From: Phaeoceros laevis
Taxonomy: Eukaryota > Anthocerotophyta > Anthocerotopsida > Notothyladales
Direction: 5' to 3'
Length of the DNA: 64,000 nt
Assembly: GCA_049999765.1 (NCBI GenBank)
Contig: JBNGIQ010009366.1
Span: forward strand, 115,927 to 179,926
The notes beneath the pieces are model-generated. The model searched no databases. It saw nothing but the letters and a program-made list of their open reading frames with translations, and had not been told where the DNA came from. Position numbers and translations under genes: made by a program. Below, piece after piece: positions 17,547 through 29,239 of the stretch. Position 1 is the first letter of the stretch. Every line of letters begins with the position of its first letter.

Positions 17547-18625
17547 TAGGGGCACGAATTGTTACTAGGATGATTCAATATCAAAACAAAGTTTTGCATA
17601 CTGACAGTCTATCTGCTCACTCCAATTTTCGGGCGCACGAGCTTGCACCTGTTTCAAGTTTCGCTGCCCTGCCTCGTGTTCGTGTTTGGATAGTGCAATT
17701 ACTGTGTAATCAATTTCTCCGTTACCGACCACCTCGTACATAAAGAATTTCCACAAAATGACATAAAATGACACGAAATGGCAAAGTTTACTGGAAAACT
17801 ATACGGGTTTTTTTTTTTTTTTTTTTGACTTCGTCCATACGCTGCCATGCGGCAACATGGCCGGCGGCATCGATGATATGCGGGCCCCAGGCTTCTCCGA
17901 TTTTTCGTCCTCGGCGCCTTCATCGTCAAGCTCGGGCAAAGACATTTTGTGGACCGAGGGCACGCCATCTAGTAAACGCACCACGACACTGCCAGACGGT
18001 GACGCAGGTGAGGCTTTGCGGATTGCACCTGTTCTGTGCTTGCGGTTCCATCTCTTCGTTTCCGGCTTGAAGACCGTGGTTGCGCTTCAATTTTGTGAGT
18101 ACCAGTCTCTGCAGCGGCCAAGTCCGCCATTGCAATTTGGGAGGCTCCGTCAGAATTGGTTCTCTGTCAGCAGGGCACGATTTTCATTCGTGTATTTGTC
18201 TTGTGAGAGCTGCAGTGAACGGGGAGGACTAGATTTAGAATGAGTCGCCGGGAACAGCTGGGGTTGCATTGGTGACAGTGTTGTGGTGTTGTTGTGGAGG
18301 GCATCAGTGTTGTGATTGCCATTCTGTTGAGTATGGCCTAAGAGGGGTTGAAGAGAAGTCTGTCTTAGTTTAGACGTGTGTGTGTTCCTCCTCACTTGTC
18401 TGTTTGTTCCTGTAACTGGGGAGAAAAGGCTCAAATTGTGCTATTGGGTGCCGCTGATGATCCACTGCATGATCATATGCTCTGCTGACCAGTAACTTGT
18501 GCCAGATGTAAAGCTTTGGAGTCTGGAGAGATCGCTGAAAGCTCGCCAGACTGACTTCGTGATCTACCTCAGACTGTCCACAGTCTGGTCACTTCTCTCT
18601 CAGTGAATTTGAGAGTGAAGCCAGC
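17547..18625. other. region between RPL9 and the CTL gene, with an unassigned ORF
   Basis: Contains a run of about 19 T at 17807-17826. It also has an open frame from ATG 17857 with a Ser-rich start (residues 15-26) that reaches a good donor at 18007/18008 (GCAG, GTGAGG). If spliced to an acceptor near 18111 it continues with AKSAIAIWEAPSELVLCQQ and then a stop. I recognise no family. It could be a small separate gene or untranslated leader of the choline-transporter-like gene, because its phase does not join that gene's reading frame. Confidence 0.3.
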
Positions 18626-20866
18626 ATGGGTGCCCCTGGTGGCAATGATAGGGACAAGGTTCCTTATGATTTGGAGAAACAGGGGGAGAATGAGAGAAAT
18701 GAGGAGTACGTTATGCAGCAGCCTCTCCTGGCACCTCAGCCAGTTTATGCTAGCAAATCAAAGTCGGGTGGACCTTCTGGAGATGATCGTGGACATCAAG
18801 CCTACGACTATTCTGACTCTGAGGAGGCAAGCATCTCACTGGATGGCTCCTTGCTCTCAGATGCCGTTAAGGCGACAGGTTTCGTGGACGGGTCTTTGAG
18901 GAAGTACAAAGATATCCCTTTTGCTGTAGCTTTCCTCGTCCTGCTTGTTGGTACAGTGGTAGGAGGAATGGTGGCGGTCCACACAGGGGATCAGGAATTT
19001 CACAGGTACCACGATGAGTATATACATCGCCAGTCCTTCATCAACGACAAGGGCATGTGCTCTGTGAAGAAGCCCGAACATTTCGATTTCCATCACGGGA
19101 ACAGTTCTGTTTTCAAGGATAGTTTCGATCCTCTTCGGCTGCCAGCCAAGTTCCACGGCTACAACCACGAAAGGCATGTGGAGGTAGAGGAAGACGGGGA
19201 TGTGAGAACTGTAGTGGAACAGGCTCTTGCCTGTCTTCTCGTGGCTCTCATTCTTGTTGTAACCATACTTGCAGCAGTTGGAATAGGTCTGGCATGCAAC
19301 TGGGTTTTCATGACCTACACAGAGGAGATTGCAAAGCGCGTCATTCCTGGGTTCCTGATAACACTGGGAGCGACTTCGTTGGTGCTCGCTCTGGTGTTAG
19401 GGGATGGAAATGCCTTTTTCTGGATCCTCATCGTTGTAATGGCTTTCTCTTGGTTAGCTGTGCTTCAACTGTTCCGCAGGAATAGGACCAGCAATGTGGA
19501 GCTGTCCATCAAACTCCTTAAGGTGGCCTCACTCTCTGTTAGTGAGAACAGGGGATTGGTGGCCGTGATGCTGCACATACTGGGGTTCGCCATTCTTGTG
19601 GTGACCTTAGTCAGTGTGCTCCTCTCTGGGACATTTCTGCATCACTCGGTTCTCGTCCCAAATCCTGAGGCCGTTCCTGGAACTGCATGTGGTGGCTCTG
19701 ATGATATTGATGCCATTCCTTGCTGCGTCAGGCAGCTGGAGGACTGGACCAAATTTTACGTGGTCATTGCAGGAATCTTCACCGTCTGGGCTGTCTTCCT
19801 GTTGGCACAGCTTAACTCCTATGCTATTAGTGGGACCGTAGGACAGTGGTACTTCGCTCCAAGAGGCTCCAACTCCATTCTCTTCACCAGGGCTGCTCTC
19901 AAGTGGGTAACCCCTGCCTAACTCACTGGTCACGTGTTTTCCGAGAGTCACTGGCTGTGAGCAGGGTACGTATACTTAACTGTGGACTGACTCTGTTATT
20001 GCAGGAATGGGCTAGGGACATCTTTCGGAACTCTGTGCCTATCAAGTCTGATAAGCACTGTCATATACCTTACGAGAGCCCTGGCGTCAAGGCTTTCGAT
20101 GAGAGGAGACAACTGTCAGAGTGCCCTTGCCCTTTTCACCAGGTACTATTCTCCTCAGAAACCTGTGTTGTGTCTGGATTCTCAGTGCTAGCTTTCCCGC
20201 ACAAGGCCATGACACTCGAAGTGAGTGGCTGTGTCGCTAAGCGGAATTGTGAACTTGACCAGGTGTTGTCTGAGCTGCGTGGAAGAGATAGTATCCTTCT
20301 TCACCAGATTCACCACCAGCTTCGCAGCGATCACAGGAGAGAGTTTCCTCCATTCCGCCAAACTCACCTATAGCCTGCTCAAGCGCAACTTCATGTCTAC
20401 TGTGGTGGTCGACTTGTACGCCAACTATATTCTGGGATTCTACTGCATGATCTGCACGCTCTCGGCCTTTTTGGTGTGTCCACCTACCTTGTGTCTTGTA
20501 CTGTCGAGTCTTTGAGTCTGCTGAAGGGACTGACTGGACTTGGGACGGCAGGTAATCATCGGGTTGATATGTCTGAACAATGCTATAATCTGGAGCAAGC
20601 CTCTGGAACCATCGCCGAGCGCGGTGCAACAGGTGCTCATGACTGTTAACGCGATCCTGGTCTTCCTGCTGCTGGCGCTCTTCTACGTCATGCTCTGGTT
20701 CAGGCAAACACTGCAGCAAGCTGTGGACACCATCTACATCTGCTTCGCCCTGGACAAGGAGGTCGGGAAGGTTTCTAAACAGGAGGTGCACGAAGTCTAC
20801 GTCCTGCTTCCCACCACCGAATCGTCCGACGGGGCCAGCCTCGCAGTTGGTCTCGCTGGGCGCTAG
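18626..20866 (+). CDS. choline transporter-like (CTL/SLC44, PNS1-type) membrane protein
   Basis: Multi-pass membrane protein of the SLC44/CTL family, which moves choline or related solutes across plasma or endomembranes. Exact substrate is not inferable. Four exons: 18626-19902, 20005-20142, 20263-20473, 20552-20866, giving 646 aa, in the family range. A hydrophilic N-terminus (1-95) rich in Ser, Asp and Gly precedes the first membrane segment (about 97-117). A large, variable Cys- and His-containing loop follows (to about 190), then a cluster of hydrophobic helices. Conserved family blocks: GTVGQWYFAP; NGLGTSFGTLCLSSLI across the first splice; the AITGESFLHSAKLTYSLLKRN segment with NFMSTVVVD; and LALFYVML near the end, before a charged C-terminus. 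Exon 1 stops at CTCAA followed by a GTGGGT donor; reading through it would give an early stop and lose the GTSFGTLC block. The ATG at 18626 is the first in its frame. Confidence 0.92.
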
Positions 20867-22204
20867 ACTCGAGCTCTTTGTTCTAAGCCGAAGTACGGCT
20901 GGTACGCTCTCACATTTACTTCGCATCGGGTAAAGTAAGAATATCAGCTCCATGTATATGTATACTACACACTGCCTTACCACATCGAAAACTTCAAGTT
21001 TTCCTGATTCTGGGCCCATCCAGCATATGGGAGCCATATTGCCATCCATCTCTGGTATGGTATGGTATGGTATCTTTGTTACTAGCACATGGGATGCCAC
21101 ATCCTGGTGGAATCCGTATAGACTACTGTACGTCCTCTTACGACTAGGCATACCTGGTCCAGTATCCGAATCGGCATATCGGTATTAACCGGATGCATTA
21201 TTTTCAGGATGCCGGATCAGCTGGTATTACTTGAAAAAGTGCCCCTATCCTTCTTTGGTCTACCCAACTCTCAAGCTGACAGTCCAAGGATACCACGAAA
21301 GCTAAAGAAGCACCAGAAAGATGGGGAGAAACTCTTGAAGAAGAGAACACTCACGCTGCACAAAAACAAACGCAGAAAAGGTGCAAAGATCTAGTTAAGA
21401 AAGACAACCTTGGTTCAAAGTGGACAAAAATCGTTTCATGGGCAAATTCCAAAAGAATGGCTCCTAGCTTAATGCATGATGATGAGTTAAGTTTGAACAA
21501 GAAGATCCAAAGAATGATAGAAAGGTCATGCTAGCCCACTCCACTCCATAAAAAGCACGGAATGAACTTCCTTCCTTCCAAGGAACTATCGACACGTATA
21601 ATATGATTGGTCTTTCCGGTCTTTCCAAAGTACATGATGTCCGCCTCTATCCTACAAAAATGCATCAATGCGGGACTAACATCGACATTTGAAAAACGCG
21701 TCATTTGAAAACGCTTCAATGGGGGACTGACATCAACATTTGAACTGTGAGATTGAAAGTGACATTGAATGTTGAGTCAATGGTGGCCGGGATGGGTTGG
21801 ACTCCAGTGGACAGGCTCCTTTCCGAACCGGGTCAAGCTCAACCCAAATACATACAATTATGATCCTCATCTTGATCCTTCTTGCTTTCACTAGCACAAA
21901 AAAGTCTCATTACCTTTTGAAAAACAAACAATCCTCAAGATAGAGGTGAAGTTACATCTATTTCCAAGTACATGAGTTTAGAGGTGTGTTGGTGTGGAGC
22001 CTATCCAATGTTTCATTTTGTTGGTCCAAATAAATTTGCTACTAGGGTAACTAGACTACTCAAACGTGAACGTGGAGTTTATGTGATCGAAGCATAGACC
22101 AGCGGACACCATGGCTCCCTTTTTGTTGCCAAGGGAGAATATAGGGTTTGGACTATGGAGGAGAATCGCGTGGCTTACACGACTGGTGATAATTATGAAC
22201 TAAT
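20867..22204. other. intergenic, simple repeats, no gene seen
   Basis: 3' flank of the CTL gene, then non-coding sequence. A (TGGTA)n run lies near 21056-21071. A block at 21662-21745 repeats gggactgacatcaaca-type words twice. No transposon protein or conserved frame was recognised. Confidence 0.4.
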
Positions 22205-23365
22205 GTGGGACAGAGTGGGAGCCAGTGGGAGCCGGTGGGAGCCGGTGGACGTCGCAGTCGGTCACATGACAGTCGGGGAGTGACTTGCGAAGTTTCCAGA
22301 TGCCTGGCAGGAGCCGAGCCTGAGTCGAAGAAGGTAGGTTCGGACCCAACCCTAGGCTTCTCCGCCGGCGAAAGCGCATTGCATTTCGGAGGCAGTTGTG
22401 TTTCCTGGGCGGCGGCGGCAGCTTAAGGCGACCTCGGCTGCTTGAGCCGTCTGCTGGCCATGGCGCTGGCTCCCTTGGTGGGGGAGCCACCAGGTCCTCC
22501 GTGGGGCTTTGTGTCTATGGTGCTCGCTTGCAATTGTCGTGCGTGCTCGTCTGCGATCAATGCTTTGCTTTCACCCTTCAATTGTGTTACAGTAATGGCG
22601 TGCGATCTCATGATCGGGTTATGAACATTTGTTGCTCAAGTAGCAGCTGGCCATGGCAGCTGGCGCCAGTAGTGATCAATCGTGTGTTGCTTACAAGTTC
22701 GCCAACTTTGTGGCTGTTTGCGCTCCTGCTTGCAATTGTTTTCCTGCTTTGAATCTGTTTTCCAGGGGTAGCGCAAGGTGGCTCCAGGACACACAGGCTT
22801 TCGAGAGGGCATGAGCTCGCGGTCACTGCGTCGGCAGCCCACCACAAGGTGTCACCTGGGACAGTGCTACCTCGCCGGTTGGCTGCGAGACGTGGTTCCC
22901 GCGAGCTTATAACCTTCTCGTAAGTGCACATGTATTCATGAATAATTCTGCTCTTCTTTCCTTCTTGATCATAAATTTATTGCATTGCGACGTCCGTTTT
23001 TTGTGCACACTTTGCTTGCTAGCTGTTTACATTGTGTGAACTGATTGCGTGGATGGCTTCCTAGCTATATAGCTCTATAGCGCGCTTCTTGCAACCGGTT
23101 ACCGCAGATATAAATCTCCACGGAGAGCCTGGGAACTCATCAGCGAGCTTGCAAGCGCGCGGTCGCTCTTCTCGCAATCGCAAGTGCACTATTCATGAAT
23201 GTGCCATCGACTTCTCTTTGCTGTCAACAAGTCCAACAGGCTCGACTTCAGATAAATTTTTTTGTCTTTGAGAACAGGTCTATAGAGCTCTAGGTCTTCA
23301 GCATAGGTATCTGCTCTACAGGTTTACGCATGTTGGATTGTCTGTGAACTCACTACCACTGGCAG

Positions 23366-23390
23366 CGCTAGCTAGCTAGCTAGCTAGCTA
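23366..23390. repeat. (GCTA)n microsatellite
   Basis: Six consecutive GCTA units inside copy R1. Confidence 0.9.
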
Positions 23391-24143
23391 CTGTGCTACT
23401 TTCCATCGCAAACATCAATTGTTGGCTCTGTTGATGAATGAACAGCTACCCTGGAAGTGACTCCTGGACGTGTAAGCACTGCCTTCCCGTTTCGCTTGCA
23501 AACGCACGTCTCTCGCTGAACGTCTGGTACCCAATTCAATGCGCAAGCAAATCGGTCTTAGCTTTCGATTAGAATCCTTGTGCCCACACTCACATATCGA
23601 ATATCGATCGGAACCAACTCGACTCCGCTGAAGCACTCGACAATGCCGCATTTGGCCGATCGAAAACGTGCGAGATAGCCAGCTAGCATTCAAAGTCAGA
23701 ACCAGGGCGCCGGCCTGGCACACGCTAAATCTCGCTGCAGTCACATGACATTGTTCCATACGCATACTTTCTGGCTATGACAGATCCTCAGCTCAGGAGA
23801 TCGCAAACATGGCAGCATCTTCTACATTCATGTCGCCATGCTTGGTGCAGAGGATCTCGAAGCTTCGGAGCTCGTACGAGTTCTCTCCAGCTGAAGATGC
23901 CTGCCAGCGGGAGCCCTCGCGATTGACGCCAGGCCCTCTGCAAAGTGGGCGGCGGTCAGGGACACTGCTACACGCCGATACATGTACAGCGGAAAGATGA
24001 GTGCACCAGCTGCCGAGCTACCAGGAGGGTACAGATGCCATGGTCGAGCTGGCAAGCATCCGAGCTACCCCACGAGAAGCAGGACGCAGCTCCTGGGTTG
24101 CTTGCCTTACATGCTTTCTGCCCTAGCTCCTCCGCTCCTGGGC

Positions 24144-24150
24144 TATAAGA
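24144..24150 (+). promoter_or_regulatory. conserved TATA-like element of repeat R1
   Basis: TATAAGA in the context CCTGGGCTATAAGAGCAGCC. The same element in the same surroundings occurs in R2 (43249-43255) and R3 (34307-34313, GGGCTGTATAAGAGCA). Conservation of the TATA word while flanks have diverged suggests a Pol II promoter in the repeat. Confidence 0.55.
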
Positions 24151-24179
24151 GCAGCCTTGCCAGCAGCCCCTTGGGTCTC

Positions 24180-24303
24180 AGTGTTCTCAGCTCCTTTCCT
24201 CCTCCTCATTGTCCATTGCTCTCTTCCTCCTCCTCCTCCTCTTCTTAGCTCCTCTCCTCCTCCTCATTGTCCATTGCTCTCTTCCTCCTCCTCCTCCTCC
24301 TTC
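24180..24303. repeat. tandem duplication in a CT-rich tract of R1
   Basis: A unit of about 59 bp containing CTCATTGTCCATTGCTCTCTTCCTCC occurs twice in a row. R2 and R3 have the CT-rich tract but not this duplication, so it arose in R1 alone. Confidence 0.8.
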
Positions 24304-26329
24304 CTTCCTCACAGCAGCCTTTCTGCTAGCGCTGCCAGCCTCCGAGTCTCCAGCTGCTTTTCTTGCAAGCTGACCTTCCTAGAGCGCTCTAGCTGAGCTC
24401 CTTTCTTTTCTCTTCAAGTTTGAAGCGCGATCGCATGCCCGCAGTCTTGAGGTGCTTCTCCGTCAGCATCTGGCGCCTCCAGCTCCTCGCCTGGCGGCGC
24501 CGACCCTCTGGAGCTTCAGGTTTCTTCCGGTCTCTTGCCCCACCTCGCTTCTTTTTTCAGCTCAAGATTCCTTGTAACTGCCTAGAGCTCTGCTTTGAAT
24601 TGGTCCTTGCACGCGAGTTAAACCTGTCCAACGCCAAGCTTTCTTCTGTTGTACTGACGTTTTTGCTGTGTTGTGAAAAGCTGCCAGTGAGAACAACGTC
24701 GTTTTTTGTGGTGTGACAGATCTGTTGCTTGTTGATACCGAGAAGAGCTGTCGTCGAATGAGACTTCGGTTTCTGATTTGAGCTTACAAGTCTTGCTTTG
24801 CACGTCCTCGCTTGCCAGGCCCTGGACAGCTCGCCAGAGGAATGGGTGGCATCCAGGTACGCTTTGAACACCGTTTCGGTTATTCATGATCGTTTCCTTT
24901 TTCACTTCCGCTTACGCATCTGATCGAGGGAACTTCGTCTGCATAGCTAGCGCTTTTGCTGGTTCTCCAGTCCAGTTGTTTTGTTATTCTCTACGGAGTA
25001 CTTGCAACTTTGCATCTGTCAGCTAAAGCGTAAGCGTATCCACGGCGTGCAAACCTTTGATCTGACGCGTTGCATTTGGAAACATTGCAGATGGAAAAGA
25101 TTATGATCACGGTACGGTTTTTTGAGGTGTGGGCCGTGGACGTGAGGTGGAGTGGTTTGGCGCTTTGTTAGTGGAATGGGTTTCTATGAAGATTTGTACC
25201 TAGTTGTGTTGTTTTCCGTACTGTTGGGCCTGTCGGTTGTGCCCCATCCGCATACAAACGCATCGGTTCCCATTGCTCTAACCACTTCGGAGGGAGTGGC
25301 CGGAAGACCATGGCCACCCAGCTGCTTAGGGCTTTGGTCAACCTTGGGTGTACCAACAACTAATGTTGATTGCATCCGTGCAAGTTTGTGGATGGGACTT
25401 CGATGGCGCGATGGAGGAGACATTAGCGGAGGGACGATGGGTCTCGTCCACTTGAGTGCACCCGGTGCACATCAACCAGTTGGGTGTCCCCCTAACCCAC
25501 AGGTCATTGTGCGGGTGCATTCTTTGAAGGAGCCTACAGTTGGCGTCGCCAACTCTTCCCAGTGGTGCGCGTCGCCCTAACATTTGTTGGGGCAACCTGC
25601 GCTCCCAATAGTGCGCACATTGTGTTGAACAACGTCGTCTTCGGAGCTTCCCAATGCTTTGATAGAAGGCTGTTGATAAGGAATGAGATTCCACGATTGT
25701 TTGAGATACCTACTCTTCGTGTACTTGTGCTAGCTAGGTGTCAGCCACGTCTAGTGGTGTCTGAGTGTTCAATTGATTTGGAACGCTATTGCCTTGTAAA
25801 TTGTAACTTGTGTTTACAACTTCTGAACAAGCCACCGCCGAGCACGTGCTTTTCTGACCAGACACTTGCTCAATGCCTCCTAGTCTGGACTGCGAAAACA
25901 CCAATGTTGGGAGCCTGCTGGGAGAGGGACTCAGGGTATGGAGGGTGCATGGTCGTGTGCGCATGGGACGGGCATGGGCGGGCTGGCAAGAGCATTCAAA
26001 ACGCCTCTCATCTGCTGACGCAATCCCCAACAGATCTTCAAGCTTTGCCTCCATGTTTTCCTCGATGGTGTCTAGTGGATGAGGATCATGTTTACAGGAA
26101 TCTGCCTGCGTTGGATACCAATACGTGGGCTTCCAGTATATTCGACTGTTGTACTTATGGCGGGAGATGATGAGCAAGCTATCAGACTCTATCACCTGTC
26201 GAAAGATAAGAATGCCCAACAAACAGTTTATGTATTCGTCACGCTGTCCTGAAAGCATGTGCCAATGCAGTCCTGACAGACTGATACATACCGACATCAG
26301 AGAACGTGGTTTGAATCTAATGTTTTTGT

Positions 26330-27430
26330 TGCCAGCTGCAGCTTACTTGTCCATCGGTACAAAAAATGTGCGAGCATCGAAGATGCATGCAAGGTGTTCA
26401 GCAGACCGCTTGCAAAAGGTGAGGTCTTGTGGAATTCCATGATTTCAGGATGTGTAGAGTGGGTTTGAAGAAATGGCCACTCAACTCTTTCATCAAATGC
26501 AACAGGAGTAAGGCATGCATCCAGACAGACATTATTTCTGAGTGCACTAAAGGCGTGTTTTGCCACGGCAGCACTTGAACAAGGCACGAACGCCGATCCA
26601 GTCCGTGACAGAGAAAAAGTTGCCTCTTGTCGGAATGTGCTTATTAGCAACATTCTTATGGTCACTTATGGGAGGCGTGGAAGCATGCAGAGCGCACAAA
26701 AAGTATTCGAAAATTTGGTTGGACCAAGTGACATGGAGCACAGCAATGGCAGCTTATGCTGAGCAGCGGGTACTATCACCAGGCTCTTCAGTGTTTCCAA
26801 CAAAAATGCAGCAACAGCCATATATCCGACAAAGCTATACTTCTTAGCACTCTCTAAACTTGTACCAGCATGGCAGCACTTGCACAGGACAAGTTACATC
26901 GCGCGCTTGTCCTCAAGTTCAGCTTCAGATCAAAGTTATTCTGGAAGCAGCCTGATTGACATGTCTACAAAATGTGGGGGTCTTGAGGATGCACGCAAAG
27001 TGTTTGATAGCTTGCCAGCAAAAGATCTGGCCATAGTCTGCTGGACAGATTCAACGCAGGCAAAGCTCAACATGATTGTAAGCAGGAAGCGCTAGGAATG
27101 TTTCCTTGTTCCAAACGCAACAAGCTTAAGAAGGGCTGCATCCAAATACGGCTGTGTGTGTCATCGTGCTGAAAGCTTGTTTCCGTATTGCAGCCATAGA
27201 GCAGGGAAGGCTGATCCACGGGAAATGCTGATCAACATTTAGGCCGTGGGAGCCTTGAGGATTCCTCCTCTGTTTTTGGCAGGTTGGTCGAAAAGCGCAC
27301 CTGGATAGAGCTGGGAAATGAAGTGCACACCTGCGGGGTGGAAGACAAGCACCAACCTGACATGTATCTATGCAACTCTGGACAAACTTTTGGGGCTATT
27401 CAGAGGAATGAGCAGCTGGCTCAGTAGAAC
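26330..27430 (+). pseudogene. PPR (PLS-class) pseudogene 1
   Basis: Shifted frames and stops, but clear PLS-type pentatricopeptide pieces in order: YKKCASIEDACKVFSRPLAK and WNSMISGCVE (about 26360-26460); SAQKVFENLVGPSD (about 26690-26730); GSSLIDMSTKCGGLEDARKV and FDSLPAKDLA (26940-27035); and an E2-like piece RTWIELGNEVHTCGVEDKHQ (about 27298-27357). The best-matching frames change several times. It is related at the DNA level to 38290-39020. It is not a copy of the intact PPR gene at 49.8-52.5 kb, whose repeats differ. Confidence 0.82.
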
Positions 27431-27929
27431 ATCAGCTCTCCTACTGTACTCTGGTTAATGCTTTAGCCGATGCCAAGTCCATGTGCAAGGCCTAGTGCTC
27501 TATAGAGTATCAAGGGGAAATGCATTGGACTGTGCGGTGCCCAAAGTACCTTTCTTCTCAATACGTACTTGCTGCTAGACTATCAATTGCAAATTGACTT
27601 GCATTCAAGACCACGTCGTACTGGTAACAAATCTGAAGACCAAAATGGCACATAGATAATTGACCTTCAAGTTTTTGTGTCTTGAAACATCAGTATAGTT
27701 GTCAAATAGCTATCTACAAAGCTCATGTATATGTATAGTTGTCAAAATAGCTACCTACAAAGCTCAAATCTAGGAAAAGAACCAATTGAATCAACTAAAT
27801 ACAACAAATTTCTAGACGGAAAGTAACCAATTTGGAAATTGGCTAGTCAGCCAATTGCTACACAAGGGGTCTGGACACATAGAGCTTCCAAATGGTATGC
27901 AAGCTGTCCAAATAAAAGCTTTTATGAGC
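27431..27929. other. intergenic, no gene seen
   Basis: 3' flank of the GNK2-like gene. A word of about 25 bases (atagttgtcaaa.tagct.cctacaaagctca) is repeated at about 27694 and 27735. Confidence 0.45.
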
Positions 27930-28454
27930 TTAGGGAACAAAATGAGTGGCAATATGAAGCCCGCATCGCAACAATGTAATGTGCATATCGCTTGGCCGTT
28001 TACACTCACCTCTAGTAGGGGATTCAACATAGCTAGCCACAATAGTCTGAATGCATGCCCTACATTGGTCTGGTCCCATCATAGTGGGTTCGTGATATGT
28101 ACATTGTGCTGAGAAATGAAGTTGAGCAGGCTCTCCTAGATTTCCGGTTCCAGCAATTTGTCCATATCCTGGTCCTCCCCAACTCTTGGAAAATTCCTGA
28201 GGGTACATGTCGAGTGCCTTTCTTGCTGCTGCTTTGTATATCTCTTGGTACGAAGGAGGAAGATCTGGGCCCAGGCAAATCTGTTGAACAAAGTTTGTAG
28301 CTGGAAAACCCGTATAAGGGGTGGTGGGTGCTGGATATTGACCTGGATACGGATTATATCCCGGTTGCTGTTCATATTGTGCTTCTACATTATCAATCGA
28401 ACTAGCAACCAGAAACACAATGAAGATACAAGCAATCATCACCAATCCTTTCAT
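27930..28454 (-). CDS. secreted GNK2-domain (ginkbilobin-2/DUF26-like) cysteine-rich protein
   Basis: Intronless, 174 aa. Residues 1-26 form a signal peptide (a hydrophobic IACIFIVFLVASS core, then an AQ-type cleavage site). A spacer of about 35 residues rich in Pro, Tyr and Gln comes next. The rest matches a single GNK2/DUF26 domain: an early FVQQICLGPD cysteine, then C-x12-C-x2-C (CTYHEPTMMGPDQCRAC), then C-x12-C (CKRPSDMHITLLRC). The family's usual central spacing is C-x8-C-x2-C, so the first gap here is 4 residues longer. The last pair keeps the usual spacing. Related secreted proteins bind mannose and act outside the cell, some with antifungal activity. The role here is inferred only. 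The first ATG in frame is at 28454. A donor-like GTGAGT at about 28012 is rejected because reading through it keeps the last cysteine pair. Confidence 0.78.
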   Translation of the reverse strand: MKGLVMIACIFIVFLVASSIDNVEAQYEQQPGYNPYPGQYPAPTTPYTGFPATNFVQQICLGPDLPPSYQEIYKAAARKALDMYPQEFSKSWGGPGYGQIAGTGNLGEPAQLHFSAQCTYHEPTMMGPDQCRACIQTIVASYVESPTRGECKRPSDMHITLLRCGLHIATHFVP

Positions 28455-28545
28455 TTTGCAAGCTCTTGGAGAGAGGACCACTTGGAGAATTAAAGTGAGA
28501 ACACACAAGACTCTAGAGACTGTGTTGTTGCAAGGACTTATGTCG

Positions 28546-28553
28546 TATAAATA
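28546..28553 (-). promoter_or_regulatory. TATA box of the GNK2-like gene
   Basis: On the minus strand CACTATTTATACGAC reads toward the gene, about 90-100 bp upstream of the start ATG at 28454. Confidence 0.6.
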
Positions 28554-28554
28554 G

Positions 28555-29239
28555 TGCTTTTTTTTCCATGGGTGAACAACTTGTCAACTCAAAGTCATTC
28601 AATGGATCATTCTGGCTGCTCGAGAAAGCCATTGAAATATTCTAGATTATATTCTAGCTTGAAAATTTTTCAGATTTTCCGATTCAATGAAATTGAAAGC
28701 AAAAAAAATATAAATAAATTTTCTTCAAAAGCTATTTATCTATGCATCCATTAAACATTTGAAGTCTTTCACTTGAGGTTTGGATATCTAAGAGATATGA
28801 GATATATGCTATATTCTACATTTTATCAAGCACTCAAAATTATGAGGTTGCTTTGCTTGTTATGCTCAGCAGAACCGACACATAGCTTCTTGTGATTTTC
28901 AGCGCATACTGTCACTCGCATCTAGCCGTTGCCTCCAGCAACGCATACCGATTTGAGAGACTGGCGCCTAACTTACAAGTTCCACACCATGCGGGATGCT
29001 ACAATATCAAAACCGCACTTTGCGTCCTTTCAATTATAGCGTTCGCGCCAAACTAGCACAGCTCGTCAGCGAACAACAGGCTACCGGCCTTCGACTCGGA
29101 ATGGCACGTTACGTTAAGGCCCCTTAACAACCCTTGCATAGGATAAGGTCACATTGAAAACATGTCCCAGCATTCCACAGGATTCCACAGCTACTAAACA
29201 TCACGTCATAAGCTAGATGAGCTCATGGGCAAACCCAAT
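28555..29239. other. AT-rich intergenic DNA
   Basis: Upstream flank of the GNK2-like gene. AT-rich, no coding signal. Confidence 0.4.

Larger units (their letters stand above)
22205..25930 (+). repeat. dispersed non-coding repeat R, copy R1 (fullest copy)
   Basis: Sequence of about 3.7 kb shared, in the same order and orientation, with 41228-45540 (R2), 33840-36120 (R3) and more weakly 29240-30545 (R4). Landmarks in order: a GTGGGAGCCGG..CGCAGTCGGTCAC start (22215-22265); a stretch with GGGGGAGCCA, CAGGTCCTCCGTGGGG (22480-22510); CATGGTCGAGCTGGCA (24039-24054); CCCTAGCTCCTCCGCTCCTG followed by TATAAGA (24144-24150); a CT-rich tract; CTGGCGCCGACCCTCTGGAGCTTCAG; GCAGATGG...GTTTTTTGAGGTGTGGGC (25089-25132); and CTGCGCTCCCAATAGTGCGCACATTGTGTTGAACAA (25597-25630). 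No conserved protein is seen. It may be a large LTR, a non-autonomous element, or a duplicated promoter plus leader region. Confidence 0.72.

Noticed and set aside
28000-28020. GTGAGTG at about 28012 as a splice donor in the GNK2-like gene, or a +1 frameshift giving VNGQAICTLHCC.
   Set aside because: Reading straight through keeps a C-x12-C pair at the family spacing, so the unspliced frame is preferred.
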